Source of the DNA: Streptomyces griseoincarnatus
GTDB taxonomy: Bacteria > Actinomycetota > Actinomycetes > Streptomycetales > Streptomycetaceae
Direction: 5' to 3'
DNA: 35,434 nt
Assembly: GCA_014649575.1 (NCBI GenBank)
Contig: BMTH01000030.1
Coordinates: 1-35,434 of the forward strand
The number at the start of each line of letters is the position of its first letter. Positions within the stretch are counted from its first letter, which is position 1. A model generated the notes under the pieces. The model saw nothing but the letters and a program-made list of their open reading frames with translations, was not told where the DNA came from and ran no database searches. The translations under genes were made by a program, and so were the position numbers. Below are positions 7,559-16,198 of the stretch, in pieces.

Positions 7559-9631
7559 TCATCGCGGCGTCGCTTGCTTGCGCAGGGCTGAGGGTGTGGG
7601 GCGGCCAATGGGTAGCACGGCGACGACAACCAGTCGGGGTACCTCGGTGGTGCTGCGCGCATAGGAAGTGATCCAGATGCGGTCGTCGAAGTCGGAGTAG
7701 CCGCCCTGGTGGTTGCTGTGGTCGCCGACGAGCAGCATGCCGAACGGCGGTCCGGTGGCGGTGTAGTTGGCGGCCTGCGCGAGGTAGTCGCGTTCCACTC
7801 CCTCATGGGAGTAGGCCTTCGTGCGGCGCTTGACCTCCAGCACGAACCGGTGGCCGGGTTGCGGCGTGTAGGTGACGTCGGTCCGGCCGGAGGCCACGTC
7901 GATGAGTTCGCGCTGCACGCTGCCCGGGGTGAGCAGCCCGCTCAGATGCTGGTGTAGGTCGTCCTGCAGGGCCTTCTCCGGCCACACCCCGGGCGAGCCG
8001 TCGCCCTTGGGCCTGGCAGGCCCGAGATAGGCGGTGCGCTCGCCGTACAGGTCGGCCTGCGCGTCGAAGCGGTCGTGTACGAACCGCAGGAAGTACTCCA
8101 GGAGCAGGGTGAACGAGGTGCTGTCGGGGGCGGTCCATGCCGGGCTGCGGCGCAGCACCTGAAGGAGTTCTTCCACCTTGGCGTCGACCTGGGCGTTGCC
8201 GGTGGGGGTGTAGCCGCGCTGCGTCTGCTGCAATAGGTTCTCGAGCCGGTCGAGCAGAGCCGGGTCCCATTGTTCAGAGGGCAGGGCCGCACCGGAGCCA
8301 AACAGGGCGCTGACTGCGGGATGGCTGGCCAGGGCTTTTCCCGGCATCACGTCTTGGCCGGCGGTGTCAGGCTGACTGCGGCGCTGCTGCACGGCCTCGA
8401 AGAGAGCCTGTGCATCGGGGTGGCCGGTGAAGGCGGGGTCCTGGGTGAGGGCCTGCTCGAGATGGTGCAACAGGCCGTCATGGCGTAGGAACGACGCCTC
8501 CACGGTGGGGGACAGGAGCGCTTCCAGTCCCTGACCGGGCTCGGCGGAGGTGCCCATGCGGGTGTGCACGGCACGGCTGGCGAGATAGACCTCGAGCAGG
8601 TCGTTGAGGGCGGCGGCGGGGGAGTACCAGCTGGGCTGCGCCAGTTGGCGTTGTGCCGTGCGCAGGTCTTCCACCAGGCGGGCCCAGGCGCTCTGGGTGA
8701 GGCCGCGGGCGCTGAGCCACTCCAACTGGTGCATGCCCGAGCGCCATGCGGACAGTTGTTGCACGGTTTGTTCGAGCCGGTCGGCGGCAGCGGCCAGCGA
8801 GCCGTGCAGGTGCGCATCGGGTGCGGGGGTGAAGGCGAGCACGGCTTCCAGAGCAGTCGCATACGCGCGAGCGTCCAGACGTGCCTCCTGGGTGCGGTCG
8901 AGCTCGCTGAACCGCAGTAGCGCCTGGCGCAACCTCGTCTCGATGTCGGCATGGTTGGGAGCGTCAAGGGCGTGCCGCAGCTCGACGACAGCGAGTTCGT
9001 ACCCGGCGTCGGCCCGCAGGGCGGTCGGCAGGTCGGGGTGGTTGTGCAGAGTGGACAGGACGCTCACCAGCCCGGCGTCGGGGAAGTGGTCGTGGGCGAT
9101 GCCGATGAGGGATGGCAGCCTATCCAGTGCCTCGGCGTCTTCCTGGCCGGTGATCTCGGTGAGTAGGGTGAGCAGCCGGTGCGGGTTGGCCGCGCCGGCC
9201 AGGCACAGCCGCAGCAGCCCGGCGAGGGCGGGCTGAGCGAGCGCGGCCGCAGCCGTCGAGGCGAGAGCATCCTCGGCGTGGTCGGCCAGGACCCGGGTGG
9301 TTTGTCTGCCGAGGAGATCGAGCAGTGACGGCCACGTGCACAGCACGTCCACGGCTTCGGCCAGGGTCCAGGCCGCATGCGGGCTGCGCAGCCCTTGCAG
9401 GGTGGCGTCCGTCAGCCGTCTGCGGCCGTCTTCGGGTACCTCCGCAAGGCTGCGGGCGAACGCAGTCAGGAGGTAGGGCAGCTGGGGCCCGGCGGCGACC
9501 TCGTCTGCCTCCCGCAGCACCGTCTGCAGGCCCCCCAGGTCCGCGAGGGTTGGGCCGCGCTCGAGGTCTTCGTCGTCGGCTTGGGCGGCCCACTGCTGGA
9601 GGAACTGCTCGACGTCACCGCTCACCGTCAT
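7559..9631 (-). CDS. PD-(D/E)XK nuclease, effector of SMC-type defence operon
   Basis: About 690 aa. The N-terminal 500 residues are Leu/Ala-rich helices resembling HEAT-like or other alpha-solenoid repeats. The C-terminus carries a nuclease-like motif: G-R-T-D (D585), then LEVK (E599, K601), then Y.AQ..NY about 20 residues on, the usual order for PD-(D/E)XK restriction-type nucleases. It is the last gene of the operon, 37 bp after the ATPase gene. AGGAGG lies one base before the ATG at 9631 but seven bases before the GTG at 9625, so translation may really begin at 9625. I infer that the helical part senses or binds the ATPase and that the nuclease cuts DNA on activation, as in ABC-three-component or Lamassu systems. 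The exact family is not recognised. Confidence 0.7.
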   Translation of the reverse strand: MTVSGDVEQFLQQWAAQADDEDLERGPTLADLGGLQTVLREADEVAAGPQLPYLLTAFARSLAEVPEDGRRRLTDATLQGLRSPHAAWTLAEAVDVLCTWPSLLDLLGRQTTRVLADHAEDALASTAAAALAQPALAGLLRLCLAGAANPHRLLTLLTEITGQEDAEALDRLPSLIGIAHDHFPDAGLVSVLSTLHNHPDLPTALRADAGYELAVVELRHALDAPNHADIETRLRQALLRFSELDRTQEARLDARAYATALEAVLAFTPAPDAHLHGSLAAAADRLEQTVQQLSAWRSGMHQLEWLSARGLTQSAWARLVEDLRTAQRQLAQPSWYSPAAALNDLLEVYLASRAVHTRMGTSAEPGQGLEALLSPTVEASFLRHDGLLHHLEQALTQDPAFTGHPDAQALFEAVQQRRSQPDTAGQDVMPGKALASHPAVSALFGSGAALPSEQWDPALLDRLENLLQQTQRGYTPTGNAQVDAKVEELLQVLRRSPAWTAPDSTSFTLLLEYFLRFVHDRFDAQADLYGERTAYLGPARPKGDGSPGVWPEKALQDDLHQHLSGLLTPGSVQRELIDVASGRTDVTYTPQPGHRFVLEVKRRTKAYSHEGVERDYLAQAANYTATGPPFGMLLVGDHSNHQGGYSDFDDRIWITSYARSTTEVPRLVVVAVLPIGRPTPSALRKQATPR

Positions 9632-9668
9632 TCCTCCTGCCTTCCCGTGCCCTGGACCCCCACGCATG

Positions 9669-11669
9669 TTAGAACAAATGTTCACCTCGGCTGGTGATGA
9701 TGTGATCGGCGGGCAGCAGGCCCTCCACCAGCTCCGGTTGCGCGGTGGTCAGCACCACCTGCAGGTCAGGCAACTCCTGGGCGATCGCCTGGAGTTCGGC
9801 GATCAGTGTGCGGGCAGGAATTTCCGTGACCTCCTCCGCCGCCACCGAATCGATCAGCAGCAGACCCGGATGCGTGGCCACTCCGCGGGCCGCGCCCACC
9901 CGCAGCAGCGCGATCACGGTGGCGATACGCATCCGCAGCCGGTCGCCGCGGCTGAGCCGCTTGAACGCGGTCTTCACTCCGGCCTTGACCGCGTTGACCC
10001 GTCCCGCCCGATCCAGGCTCACTCGGTCCAGGTTCTGCACCCCGAAACGGGTGGCCAGCTCGACGATCTGCGCGTTCATCGCGGGAAACAGCTGATCGGC
10101 CGCCGCCTCGACGCTGGCCCGCACCGCCGCGTGTACCTGGTCGAGCACAAGGCTCGTCCCCGGGATCTCCTCCGCGGGCGGCAGGGGTGTGCCGGTCGCC
10201 GCGAGCTGCCCCTCCAGCAGCGCCGCCCGCAGCTCCAACTCCCGCATCTGGGCATAGGCCCGCGAGACGGCTAGCACTTCCTGCAGTGCCGCAGCCGCCC
10301 GCTGGTGCGCCTGAGACGCCTGCTGCGCTGCCTCCTTGGCCCCATCCCGCTGGGCGCGGGCCTTGTCCTCCGCGGCGGCAGCATTCGCCACGTCCTCCTG
10401 CAACTGCTCAAAGACCGCCTCGGCGGTGTCCGCACCGACCTCCGGCAGCGTCCGAGTACACACCGCGCACTCGGCGCTCTCCTTCTCCTTCACCCTCCGC
10501 TGCTGCTCCAGCGGCTCCTCGCAGCGCGGACAGCACACCGGGTTCAGCCGACCCAGCACCCGCCGCGCCTGCCACGTCTCCTGCGCATCCAACTGTGCCT
10601 GCTGCGCCCGGATGCGAGCTGCGTGAAGCTCGGCCAGCGCCTGCTCGGCAGCCTCCAACTCCTGTCGGCACCTCTGGAGTTCGGCCCCCGCTGCGTCGGC
10701 GGCCTGCATCACCGGGCTCACGTCCCGCGCTGACTGCGCCCGCAGAGCCGACAGCTTGCCGCGCACCTCATCGAGTTCCCGCTGCCAGGCGTCTCGCTCC
10801 TGACGGCGAGCCGCGGCATCGTCCTGGGCGCGACGTGCCTGCTGGCGCACCACCTTCGCCTCCCGCTTGCCGGCCACCGACAGCTGAGTGAGCGCTGTGC
10901 TGTAGGGGATGTCGATGAACAGCTCGAGCAGCCGCCCGGGCAGACCGACGGCGCTGACGTCGCCGAGCAGGATTTCGTCGCCGCCGGGGTTGAGGTAGCA
11001 GGCCCCGAAGTAGGACGGCCAGCCGTGCATCTGGGCGGCTCCCTCCCCGTCGGCTCCCCCCTTGGCCTGCCACAGGCTGGTGTGCTCCATGCGCAACGCG
11101 TCCATCAGGAAGGCACTGACCGCGCGGCTGCTCTCATCGGCCCCGGACGCCTCGGCGACCAGCCGCAGGCGTCCCTCCGGTTGCTGCAGCAGCTCCTGCT
11201 CCGTGTCCGCACTCCAGATCCGACACTCAGGTGCTGACCGCCCGTTCGGAGTTGTCTCCAGGACGATGCAGGTGGGACGTCCGGCGACGGCGAGGTCCAG
11301 GCGCAGCGTCCGGACCCAGGACCGCACATCGGGCGGCAGGTCCCGGGGCCCGCCGCGCAGCGGCCAGACCAAGAACTCCAGCAGGCTCGTCTTGCCGGCG
11401 CTGTTGGCGGGATGCGCGATCGCCCACACCCCGGGGCTGAAGGACTGCTCGAATGCGAACGCCTCGCCCGAGTGCTTGACCCCATCGACGGCCAGGCGCA
11501 GCAGGCGCAGTCGCCGGTCGGCGGGTGCGGGGCTCTTCAGGACGATGCCGGCTTCCGCGAGGACCGTTTCGACCTGGGCAGCAGTCATACCAAGTTGCGC
11601 AGCGACCTCTTCCAGGAGGCTGCCGGCACCGGGCGCCAGCGGGCCGGACACGTCGCCGGGCGTGCTCAT
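9669..11669 (-). CDS. SMC/Rad50-like ATPase with zinc-hook-like CxxC pairs
   Basis: A 666-aa AAA/ABC ATPase. The Walker A is at about 87-94 in slightly degenerate form (PANSAGKTS). Two coiled-coil arms (about 270-370 and 410-490) flank a hook with C380-x2-C383 and C401-x2-C404. A signature-like LSRGDRLR lies near 572, and Walker B LLLID (D607) near the C-terminus. This is the layout of Rad50/SMC proteins shortened for defence, as in LmuB of Lamassu or the ATPase of ABC-three-component systems. The ATG overlaps the previous stop as ATGA, so it is translationally coupled to the 233-aa gene. It probably dimerises on DNA and gates the nuclease encoded downstream. Confidence 0.82.
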   Translation of the reverse strand: MSTPGDVSGPLAPGAGSLLEEVAAQLGMTAAQVETVLAEAGIVLKSPAPADRRLRLLRLAVDGVKHSGEAFAFEQSFSPGVWAIAHPANSAGKTSLLEFLVWPLRGGPRDLPPDVRSWVRTLRLDLAVAGRPTCIVLETTPNGRSAPECRIWSADTEQELLQQPEGRLRLVAEASGADESSRAVSAFLMDALRMEHTSLWQAKGGADGEGAAQMHGWPSYFGACYLNPGGDEILLGDVSAVGLPGRLLELFIDIPYSTALTQLSVAGKREAKVVRQQARRAQDDAAARRQERDAWQRELDEVRGKLSALRAQSARDVSPVMQAADAAGAELQRCRQELEAAEQALAELHAARIRAQQAQLDAQETWQARRVLGRLNPVCCPRCEEPLEQQRRVKEKESAECAVCTRTLPEVGADTAEAVFEQLQEDVANAAAAEDKARAQRDGAKEAAQQASQAHQRAAAALQEVLAVSRAYAQMRELELRAALLEGQLAATGTPLPPAEEIPGTSLVLDQVHAAVRASVEAAADQLFPAMNAQIVELATRFGVQNLDRVSLDRAGRVNAVKAGVKTAFKRLSRGDRLRMRIATVIALLRVGAARGVATHPGLLLIDSVAAEEVTEIPARTLIAELQAIAQELPDLQVVLTTAQPELVEGLLPADHIITSRGEHLF

Positions 11670-12367
11670 GAGTTCCCCTTGCTGTTGGTCGAGGCGGCCG
11701 CGCGGAGCCGGCTCAGCCGGTCGCGGGCCTGGCCGGTGATGGGCGCGATGTGCTGGCCGATTGTGGTGTCGGCGTAGTCCTTCAAGAGGTACTGGCGGTT
11801 CTTCAGCTGTGTGCCGCCGAGCCCGTCGACCATCGCTACCAGCAGCTTGGTGCGGGTGATGTACCACTGCAGGGCGGGCGCGTCCTGGGCCAGATGGTTC
11901 GCCACCTCCCGGCCGCGGGCCAGCAGGAAGTAGAGGTGCTCGGCCACCCGGTTCTCGCCCAGGACCTGGTCCTTGCTCACCAGCCCTTTCTCCACAAGCG
12001 GGGACAGCGCTTCGTCGAGTTCTTCGAAGGCACCGAAGCGGTGGCGAAGCATGGGAAACCTCCGCAGATCCGGCTCCTCCGAGGAGAGGATCTCCTCGGC
12101 CAGGTCCAGCAGTCCGGTTTCCTCCGGGGCCGCCTCGTACTCGTTCATCAGCTCGAAGGCGAGGTAGTCGGGGTAGCGCAGCCAGAAGTCCAGCTTCTGC
12201 AGCCGCACCTGGGTGCGGACCACCCCCACCGCCTGTGCAGGGGCGTTGAGATGCTCTGGCACAGGCTTCGCCGATGTGTCGATCAGCAACAACAGCCGTA
12301 CCGCATCCTGCCACCTGCTCGCCCGGCGCACCCCACCAGAAACGACCATCTCCTCCACCCCGATCAT
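11666..12367 (-). CDS. middle component of SMC/nuclease defence operon
   Basis: A 233-aa soluble, mostly helical protein with a characteristic stretch, RLQKLDFWLRYPDYLAFEL, followed by a region (FPMLRHRFGAF..LDEALSPLVEKGLV) that looks like a winged helix. Short proteins with an R.QK.DF..R.P..LA pattern occur as the 'middle component' of ABC-three-component systems, where they bridge ATPase and effector; LmuC of Lamassu plays a similar part. That assignment is inference from motif and position. It is the first gene of the operon. Translation could start at 12367 or at the next ATG (12349); no strong ribosome binding site decides it. Confidence 0.6.
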   Translation of the reverse strand: MIGVEEMVVSGGVRRASRWQDAVRLLLLIDTSAKPVPEHLNAPAQAVGVVRTQVRLQKLDFWLRYPDYLAFELMNEYEAAPEETGLLDLAEEILSSEEPDLRRFPMLRHRFGAFEELDEALSPLVEKGLVSKDQVLGENRVAEHLYFLLARGREVANHLAQDAPALQWYITRTKLLVAMVDGLGGTQLKNRQYLLKDYADTTIGQHIAPITGQARDRLSRLRAAASTNSKGNS

Positions 12368-12926
12368 GGAACACAGACCGCCATTCTCCCAGGATGCGGC
12401 TTACGCCCCGCCCTTCGGGGGCACGGAGCGTGTCCGGCCGATGACCCAGTGCCCATTCGGGCCACGCCTTGCTGCCTGGAACTGTTTGCCTCAGTCACCA
12501 CCCCGCCGACTAGCTGCAACCACCAGCGCCGTCTTATACGCTCAATCCCTGTACTAGCTGGAGAGACCGAACAACCGTTACGGCCTCCGATCTGATGCGA
12601 CGTGGTTGCTCTGAGCCGCGGAGCGGATCAGCCGCTTGGTCTCTCCGTGGAGTCGAACGGCCGGCAGCCCCTGTGTGCTGTCAGGGGCTCAAAGGGGCCT
12701 ATATCTGGGAAAGTTTCACGGCAGAGCCAATCGCCTACCGGTGCGAGGGTTGCCCGACCGGATGTAGGGGCCCGCCAGTGTGCAGTGCAGTCGGCTCGTG
12801 CTGCGTACGGGAGCGAGCCACAGCCACAACAAGGATGCGCCCGTGCCGTCGATCGGTAGCGTCTCCGGTGGCCGTCACCGTCCGCTGCAGACCCGCGTTG
12901 TCAGTGATGCGGGGGAGAATCCCTGT
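12368..12926. other. divergent intergenic region between the two defence units
   Basis: Holds no supportable gene. It contains the start regions of the minus-strand SMC operon and of the plus-strand 1016-aa gene, a CCCCG/CGGGG hairpin near 12410 and a stronger hairpin at 12666-12689. No clear sigma-70 promoter stands out by eye. Confidence 0.5.
12666..12689. terminator. strong short hairpin in the divergent region
   Basis: Perfect 8-bp arms AGCCCCTG and CAGGGGCT with an 8-nt loop, followed by CAAAGGGGCC. Its place upstream of both divergent genes means it could be an attenuator, an operator or a remnant terminator. Confidence 0.4.
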
Positions 12927-15900
12927 GTGGCGACTTCGACCGAGACCGAACGTTATATCCAGTTCCTGCTTGAGCACTTGGCGGGCCGAAACGAGCACCA
13001 TGTGTTCGAGCAGATCGTCTTCCAGATCGCGCTGCGCCGGCTGAGCAGTAACATCGTGCCGGCTACCGGACCCGTCAGTGCCGGCGGCGACCAGGGCCGG
13101 GACGCCGAGTCCTACTACACGAGTCTGCCCCATGAGCTCCCCGGAGCCGGAGGGTTCATCGGCCGCGCCACGACCGAGCCGCTGGTCCTAGCGGCGTCCG
13201 TGCAGAAGCCGCCGTTGGACGGAAAGATCCGCGAGGACCTGAAGTCGATCTGCAGCCGCGGCGAGCCTGTCGCCCGGGTTGCCTTCTTTGCTGCGCACGA
13301 AATCCCGGTGGCGATGCGCCACCGGCTGCAAGGACATGCGCGGGACTCCTACCAGGTGGCCCTAGATGTCTTCGACGGGCAGGCAGTGGCCCAGATGCTC
13401 ACTCAGGGCGACCTGATCTGGATCGCCCAGCGGTTTCTGGACCTGCCCTCGGCCATGATCCCGGACGAGCCGGCCCAGGAGCAGCCGGACTGGTACCGCG
13501 CCACCCTAACCGCCGTGCGGGAGCGGGCGGGAAAGCGGCTCACCCCCGGGGCCCTGTCCGAGGTGCGCGACGGTTTGCGGCACGCAGTGCTCGACGACGA
13601 AGCCCGGGTGGATCTGCCCGAGTGGCTCGGCTACATCGGGGAGTTCGTCGAGGGCGAGGACGAGGACCTAGTCCTGCGGGCCCGCTACGAGCGTGCGTGG
13701 GCCGTGCTGCGCGGGAAGAACACGCTGGACGGGGTCGAGCCGGACATCCGGGCGGTCATTGACGCGGCCCTGTCAACGGAGCGTGTCTCGCTCCTGGACG
13801 ACGCGAACCTGCTGCTGCTGGCCTGGGGCGGCTCCTGGCTTCGACACCTGGGCACGGTCAGTGCTGAGGAACTGCGTGACCTGGCTCTGCGGCTGCGGGA
13901 GCGGACGGACACCCTCATCGGGACCACTGACGCGGCCGTCTATCCGGTACGCAAGGCTTCGCTCCTCGACGTGGCTGCCCGCCTGTGTCTGCAGCCACGC
14001 TGGCCAGAGGTCACCCGCCCGGCAGCCGGAGCCCTGCCGACCGCGCGTGAGGCCACACGGCTGCGGCTGGCGGGCGAGATCCTGCCCGAGATCAGCGTAG
14101 AGAGCCGGCCTCTGGACGTCACCGACGCCATGGACTACCTGGAACAGTTGGTTGATCTGCTGCCACATGCCCGCGCCTTCCCCGTCGGAGGCATGAGCGA
14201 GACGTTCCAGCTGGTCGCACCCGCTCTGACTGCGGACCCCCGCTACGAGAAGATCCGCGACGCGCTGGATGCCGCGCAGGCAGACATTGCGGGCGACAGC
14301 AGCGTTGCAGCACGCTGCCGGGACCGTGCGACGGCATTCCTGCGAGCGGGCAGACCGCTGGACGCCCTGCACGAACTGCACGAAGTCAAGATCAACTGGT
14401 GGCACGGTGACACCTTGCGCGGTGCACTGCTCACCATGCGCATGATCGCAAAGATCTATGGCGACCTGAACCTGCAGCAAGCCGCCCGCCAGTACGCACT
14501 CGCCGCCGCTGCCGTCGCCGCCTCCTCTGGCGCAGAGCACGAAGACATGCTGCCCGCCGCCCTGGCCGAAGCCATGAACTACACCTACGCGGCGGGACAC
14601 TGGGGCGACGCCCTCGCCCTCGCAGGGCTCGCCTTCATCACCCACCACCTGTACGCCGAAGCCCCGGACGACTACCCCTCTCACGCCTACATCCAGCAAC
14701 TGGACTTCCATGCCAGCATGGTGATGCTCAGCGCGGAACGATTCCGTCCGGCGCTGAGCTCGGCCCTCACAAAGCTCACGGACACCAGCTACCTCGGCGA
14801 CCTGGACGAACTCCTCACAGAGCTTCGGCCCAGCTTCAACCACACCGAGAAGCAGTTCATCCAGAGCACAGATGAACAACTGAACGGACGCCCGTTCTCG
14901 GATGTCGGCGCCCAACGCGAACTGAATTTCGCAGCCCTGGGCACGACTTGGCGGATCCGGTACGACAACACGCGCACCACCGTCCTGACCGCCGAGCGGC
15001 TTACAGCCGCACTGCAGATTGCGCTCACAGAACTCGCCCCGCACGACCCGCTCTTCCTCCCCCAGGACATCCACCTCCAGGTGATCGCGGGCACTCCCTT
15101 CGCCAGCAAGGAGCGAGTCACCTTCAAATCCAACAACCGTGCCGTCGACTGCACCGTCATCCTCAGCCCACACAGCGCCCCGGCAGCCCCCGAGACCCTT
15201 GAACGGGAACTGTCTGCCGCGGTGGTGTACCTGCTGGCGCACCTCAGCGCCAGGCCCCCGCAGGCATTCATGTCCCTGGTCAAGAAGGCCTTCGCCCGGG
15301 GACTCACCCACAAGCTGCTCAGCGTCCGCCCCTACGACGAAGTCGCCGGCCTGCTGACAGAAGCCCACTACGACACCCTGCGGCAGACCACGATGCACCC
15401 CTGGACGGACACGGCGTTCCAACCGCCCACCGCCCCGGCACTCACCCAGCCCACCACACCCGGACCAGGCTATAACCGCGCCCGAGCACTTGACATGATT
15501 CGCGATAACTACTCCGAGCTTCCACAGGTACTCAGCCAGACCCTGCCCCGCATCCTTGCCGACCCGGCTGCTCTCGCCGGTCTGCGGGACCTGCGCGAGG
15601 AAGGATGGCTCGACTGGCACATCCTGATGGCCCTGGTCAACATCGCCCTTAACCTGCGCCTTCAGCAGCTCAGCCCGGACAGCATCCCGCCGGACTATCC
15701 CGCCCGCTTCCTCCAGACCCCGGAAAACGGCTACACAGCTTTTCTCCCCCTGGACGCCTTCACCCCCGCTAACCTCCGCGCTCAGATGGACCTGACCGTG
15801 CTATCCATCGGCCAACGCCGCTGGAAGCTGAGCACCGCCATGAAGACCCCCAACCCGGCCGCCTTCAAGCGACTGCTGAACGCCCGCTACAGCTACGGCA

Positions 15901-15977
15901 CAGACGACGTTCCACACCGCGACCTGCTCAACGACACACCGCATGAAAACGGGAGCCTGCTCCCCCCAGCCACGTGA
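12927..15977 (+). CDS. large nuclease-like protein with helical/TPR-like body
   Basis: 1016 aa from the GTG at 12927, chosen because GGGGGAGA lies about 8 bases upstream and the sequence before it loses protein character. Residues 40-105 look like a restriction-type nuclease fold: GGDQGRDAESY (D55, D59, E61), then LVLAASVQK (Q93, K94), then KIREDLKSI. The remaining 800 residues are Leu/Ala-rich helices, some in TPR-like pairs (about 420-640), with no NTPase motif. A plausible reading is a self-contained defence effector, with a sensor scaffold behind a DNA-cleaving head. It is divergent from the SMC operon and convergent with the tns operon, between the transposon end and the tns genes, the usual place for cargo. 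Confidence 0.65.
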   Translation: MATSTETERYIQFLLEHLAGRNEHHVFEQIVFQIALRRLSSNIVPATGPVSAGGDQGRDAESYYTSLPHELPGAGGFIGRATTEPLVLAASVQKPPLDGKIREDLKSICSRGEPVARVAFFAAHEIPVAMRHRLQGHARDSYQVALDVFDGQAVAQMLTQGDLIWIAQRFLDLPSAMIPDEPAQEQPDWYRATLTAVRERAGKRLTPGALSEVRDGLRHAVLDDEARVDLPEWLGYIGEFVEGEDEDLVLRARYERAWAVLRGKNTLDGVEPDIRAVIDAALSTERVSLLDDANLLLLAWGGSWLRHLGTVSAEELRDLALRLRERTDTLIGTTDAAVYPVRKASLLDVAARLCLQPRWPEVTRPAAGALPTAREATRLRLAGEILPEISVESRPLDVTDAMDYLEQLVDLLPHARAFPVGGMSETFQLVAPALTADPRYEKIRDALDAAQADIAGDSSVAARCRDRATAFLRAGRPLDALHELHEVKINWWHGDTLRGALLTMRMIAKIYGDLNLQQAARQYALAAAAVAASSGAEHEDMLPAALAEAMNYTYAAGHWGDALALAGLAFITHHLYAEAPDDYPSHAYIQQLDFHASMVMLSAERFRPALSSALTKLTDTSYLGDLDELLTELRPSFNHTEKQFIQSTDEQLNGRPFSDVGAQRELNFAALGTTWRIRYDNTRTTVLTAERLTAALQIALTELAPHDPLFLPQDIHLQVIAGTPFASKERVTFKSNNRAVDCTVILSPHSAPAAPETLERELSAAVVYLLAHLSARPPQAFMSLVKKAFARGLTHKLLSVRPYDEVAGLLTEAHYDTLRQTTMHPWTDTAFQPPTAPALTQPTTPGPGYNRARALDMIRDNYSELPQVLSQTLPRILADPAALAGLRDLREEGWLDWHILMALVNIALNLRLQQLSPDSIPPDYPARFLQTPENGYTAFLPLDAFTPANLRAQMDLTVLSIGQRRWKLSTAMKTPNPAAFKRLLNARYSYGTDDVPHRDLLNDTPHENGSLLPPAT

Positions 15978-16118
15978 GAGATGCCGCTTCAACTGCTGCG
16001 TCCAAGCCTGGTGTCGTTCCAGGCCGCTTGTTAGCGCGAGGCGGGTGCCCAGCGGCACTCGTACGGTCACCTTCGTCTCGCCGCTGTCCTCGTCCTCCCC
16101 GACGTCCTCGTACTCCAC
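15801..16118 (-). CDS. possible small acidic ORF downstream of tnsC
   Basis: A 105-aa frame from a GTG with GGGGAAG at good spacing. Its first half (VEYEDVGEDEDSGETKVTV) is acidic and protein-like. The second half overlaps the 3' end of the convergent 1016-aa gene and looks like a shadow. It lies 80 bp beyond tnsC on the same strand, so it could be a fourth gene of that operon or a decayed one. Confidence 0.25.
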   Translation of the reverse strand: MEYEDVGEDEDSGETKVTVRVPLGTRLALTSGLERHQAWTQQLKRHLSRGWGEQAPVFMRCVVEQVAVWNVVCAVAVAGVQQSLEGGRVGGLHGGAQLPAALADG

Positions 16119-16149
16119 GGCTGTTCTTCCCCTGCTAGGTGAACGGTGA

Positions 16150-16165
16150 CCAGGGTCCGCCCTGG
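16150..16165 (-). terminator. hairpin after tnsC
   Basis: CCAGGG and CCCTGG with a 4-nt TCCG loop, 34 bp past the tnsC stop on the minus strand. Short but perfect; it could end the tns transcript. Confidence 0.4.
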
Positions 16166-16198
16166 GCCGCTTGACTGCCCGGGCGGTTGTGGGCGGTG

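Noticed and set aside
13773..15620. 615-aa minus-strand frame opposite the large nuclease-like gene
   Set aside because: Compositionally biased shadow; the plus strand has a good start, ribosome binding site and coherent protein.
15991..16003. TTCAACTGC near the 3' end of tnsC as a TnsB site
   Set aside because: Short core match without flanking consensus or a second copy.
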